Below, piece after piece: positions 32,200-32,212 of a stretch of DNA of 32,212 nucleotides. Origin of the DNA: an uncultured Oscillospiraceae bacterium. GTDB taxonomy: Bacteria > Bacillota > Clostridia > Oscillospirales > Oscillospiraceae. Under the pieces are notes generated by a model. The model was not told the origin of the DNA. It made no database searches and saw only the letters and a program-made list of their open reading frames with translations. The position numbers were made by a program, and so were the translations under genes. The stretch is taken from assembly GCA_934589145.1 (NCBI GenBank), contig CAKTNW010000024.1, positions 1 through 32,212 on the forward strand, written 5' to 3'. Position 1 is the first letter of the stretch, and every line of letters starts with the position of its first letter.

Positions 32200-32212
32200 A
32201 TTTATGCTGCCC

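Overview
The window looks like a chromosomal stretch from an anaerobic, gut-type Firmicute, probably a clostridium of the Oscillospiraceae kind. The reasons are strong AGGAGG-type ribosome sites, a GPH-type sugar transporter, an SLH-anchored surface protein with YDG/MBG-like repeats, sigma-A promoters, and many IS66 pieces of one type. The taxonomic call is inference; no rRNA, tRNA or CRISPR was seen.

Region 1 (1-11968) starts with an IS1182-like transposase fragment and a FadR-type GntR regulator. A co-directional catabolic and transport operon follows: an M28-type peptidase with an altered metal site, a protein resembling L-2-amino-thiazoline-4-carboxylate (ATC) hydrolase, an Asp/Glu/hydantoin-type racemase, an M20 amidohydrolase, a complete Opp/Dpp-type ABC importer (lipoprotein, two permeases, two ATPases) and an M24 Xaa-Pro peptidase-like protein. 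A long hairpin ends it. Racemase, ATC-type hydrolase and M20 amidohydrolase are the same three activities that some Pseudomonas use to turn DL-ATC into cysteine. Here they sit with peptide uptake and two peptidase-like genes, so the operon may import and dismantle a peptide-borne or cyclic amino acid. This is the best candidate for a new system in the window.

Region 2 (12033-14887) is an apparently intact IS66 element (tnpA, tnpB, tnpC, both ends) followed by an inverted, internally deleted IS66 remnant. Region 3 (15114-21341) carries a GPH-type transporter, a convergent RpiR regulator plus agmatine-deiminase-like gene that lacks the catalytic cysteine, a divergent class C-type serine hydrolase, and a MATE transporter.

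Region 4 (21473-32212) is a mosaic of surface-protein genes and IS debris. It holds a 239-bp MITE-like IS66 derivative, a truncated surface-protein gene fused in frame to the start of an IS66 tnpB, a second tnpA, and a giant (~1935 aa) minus-strand protein with a signal peptide, a transglutaminase-like triad, Ig/YDG-like domains, a 15-residue-repeat stalk and three SLH repeats. A divergent MerR regulator, an SLH remnant, an IS1182-like 5' remnant and another IS66 left end follow. Two inverted 45-bp repeats (21824-21868 and 31739-31783) bracket most of this region.

IS66 copies in the window share two hairpins whose paired positions co-vary between copies, which points to selection on structure. 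All family assignments were made by reading motifs by eye; no database search was run.
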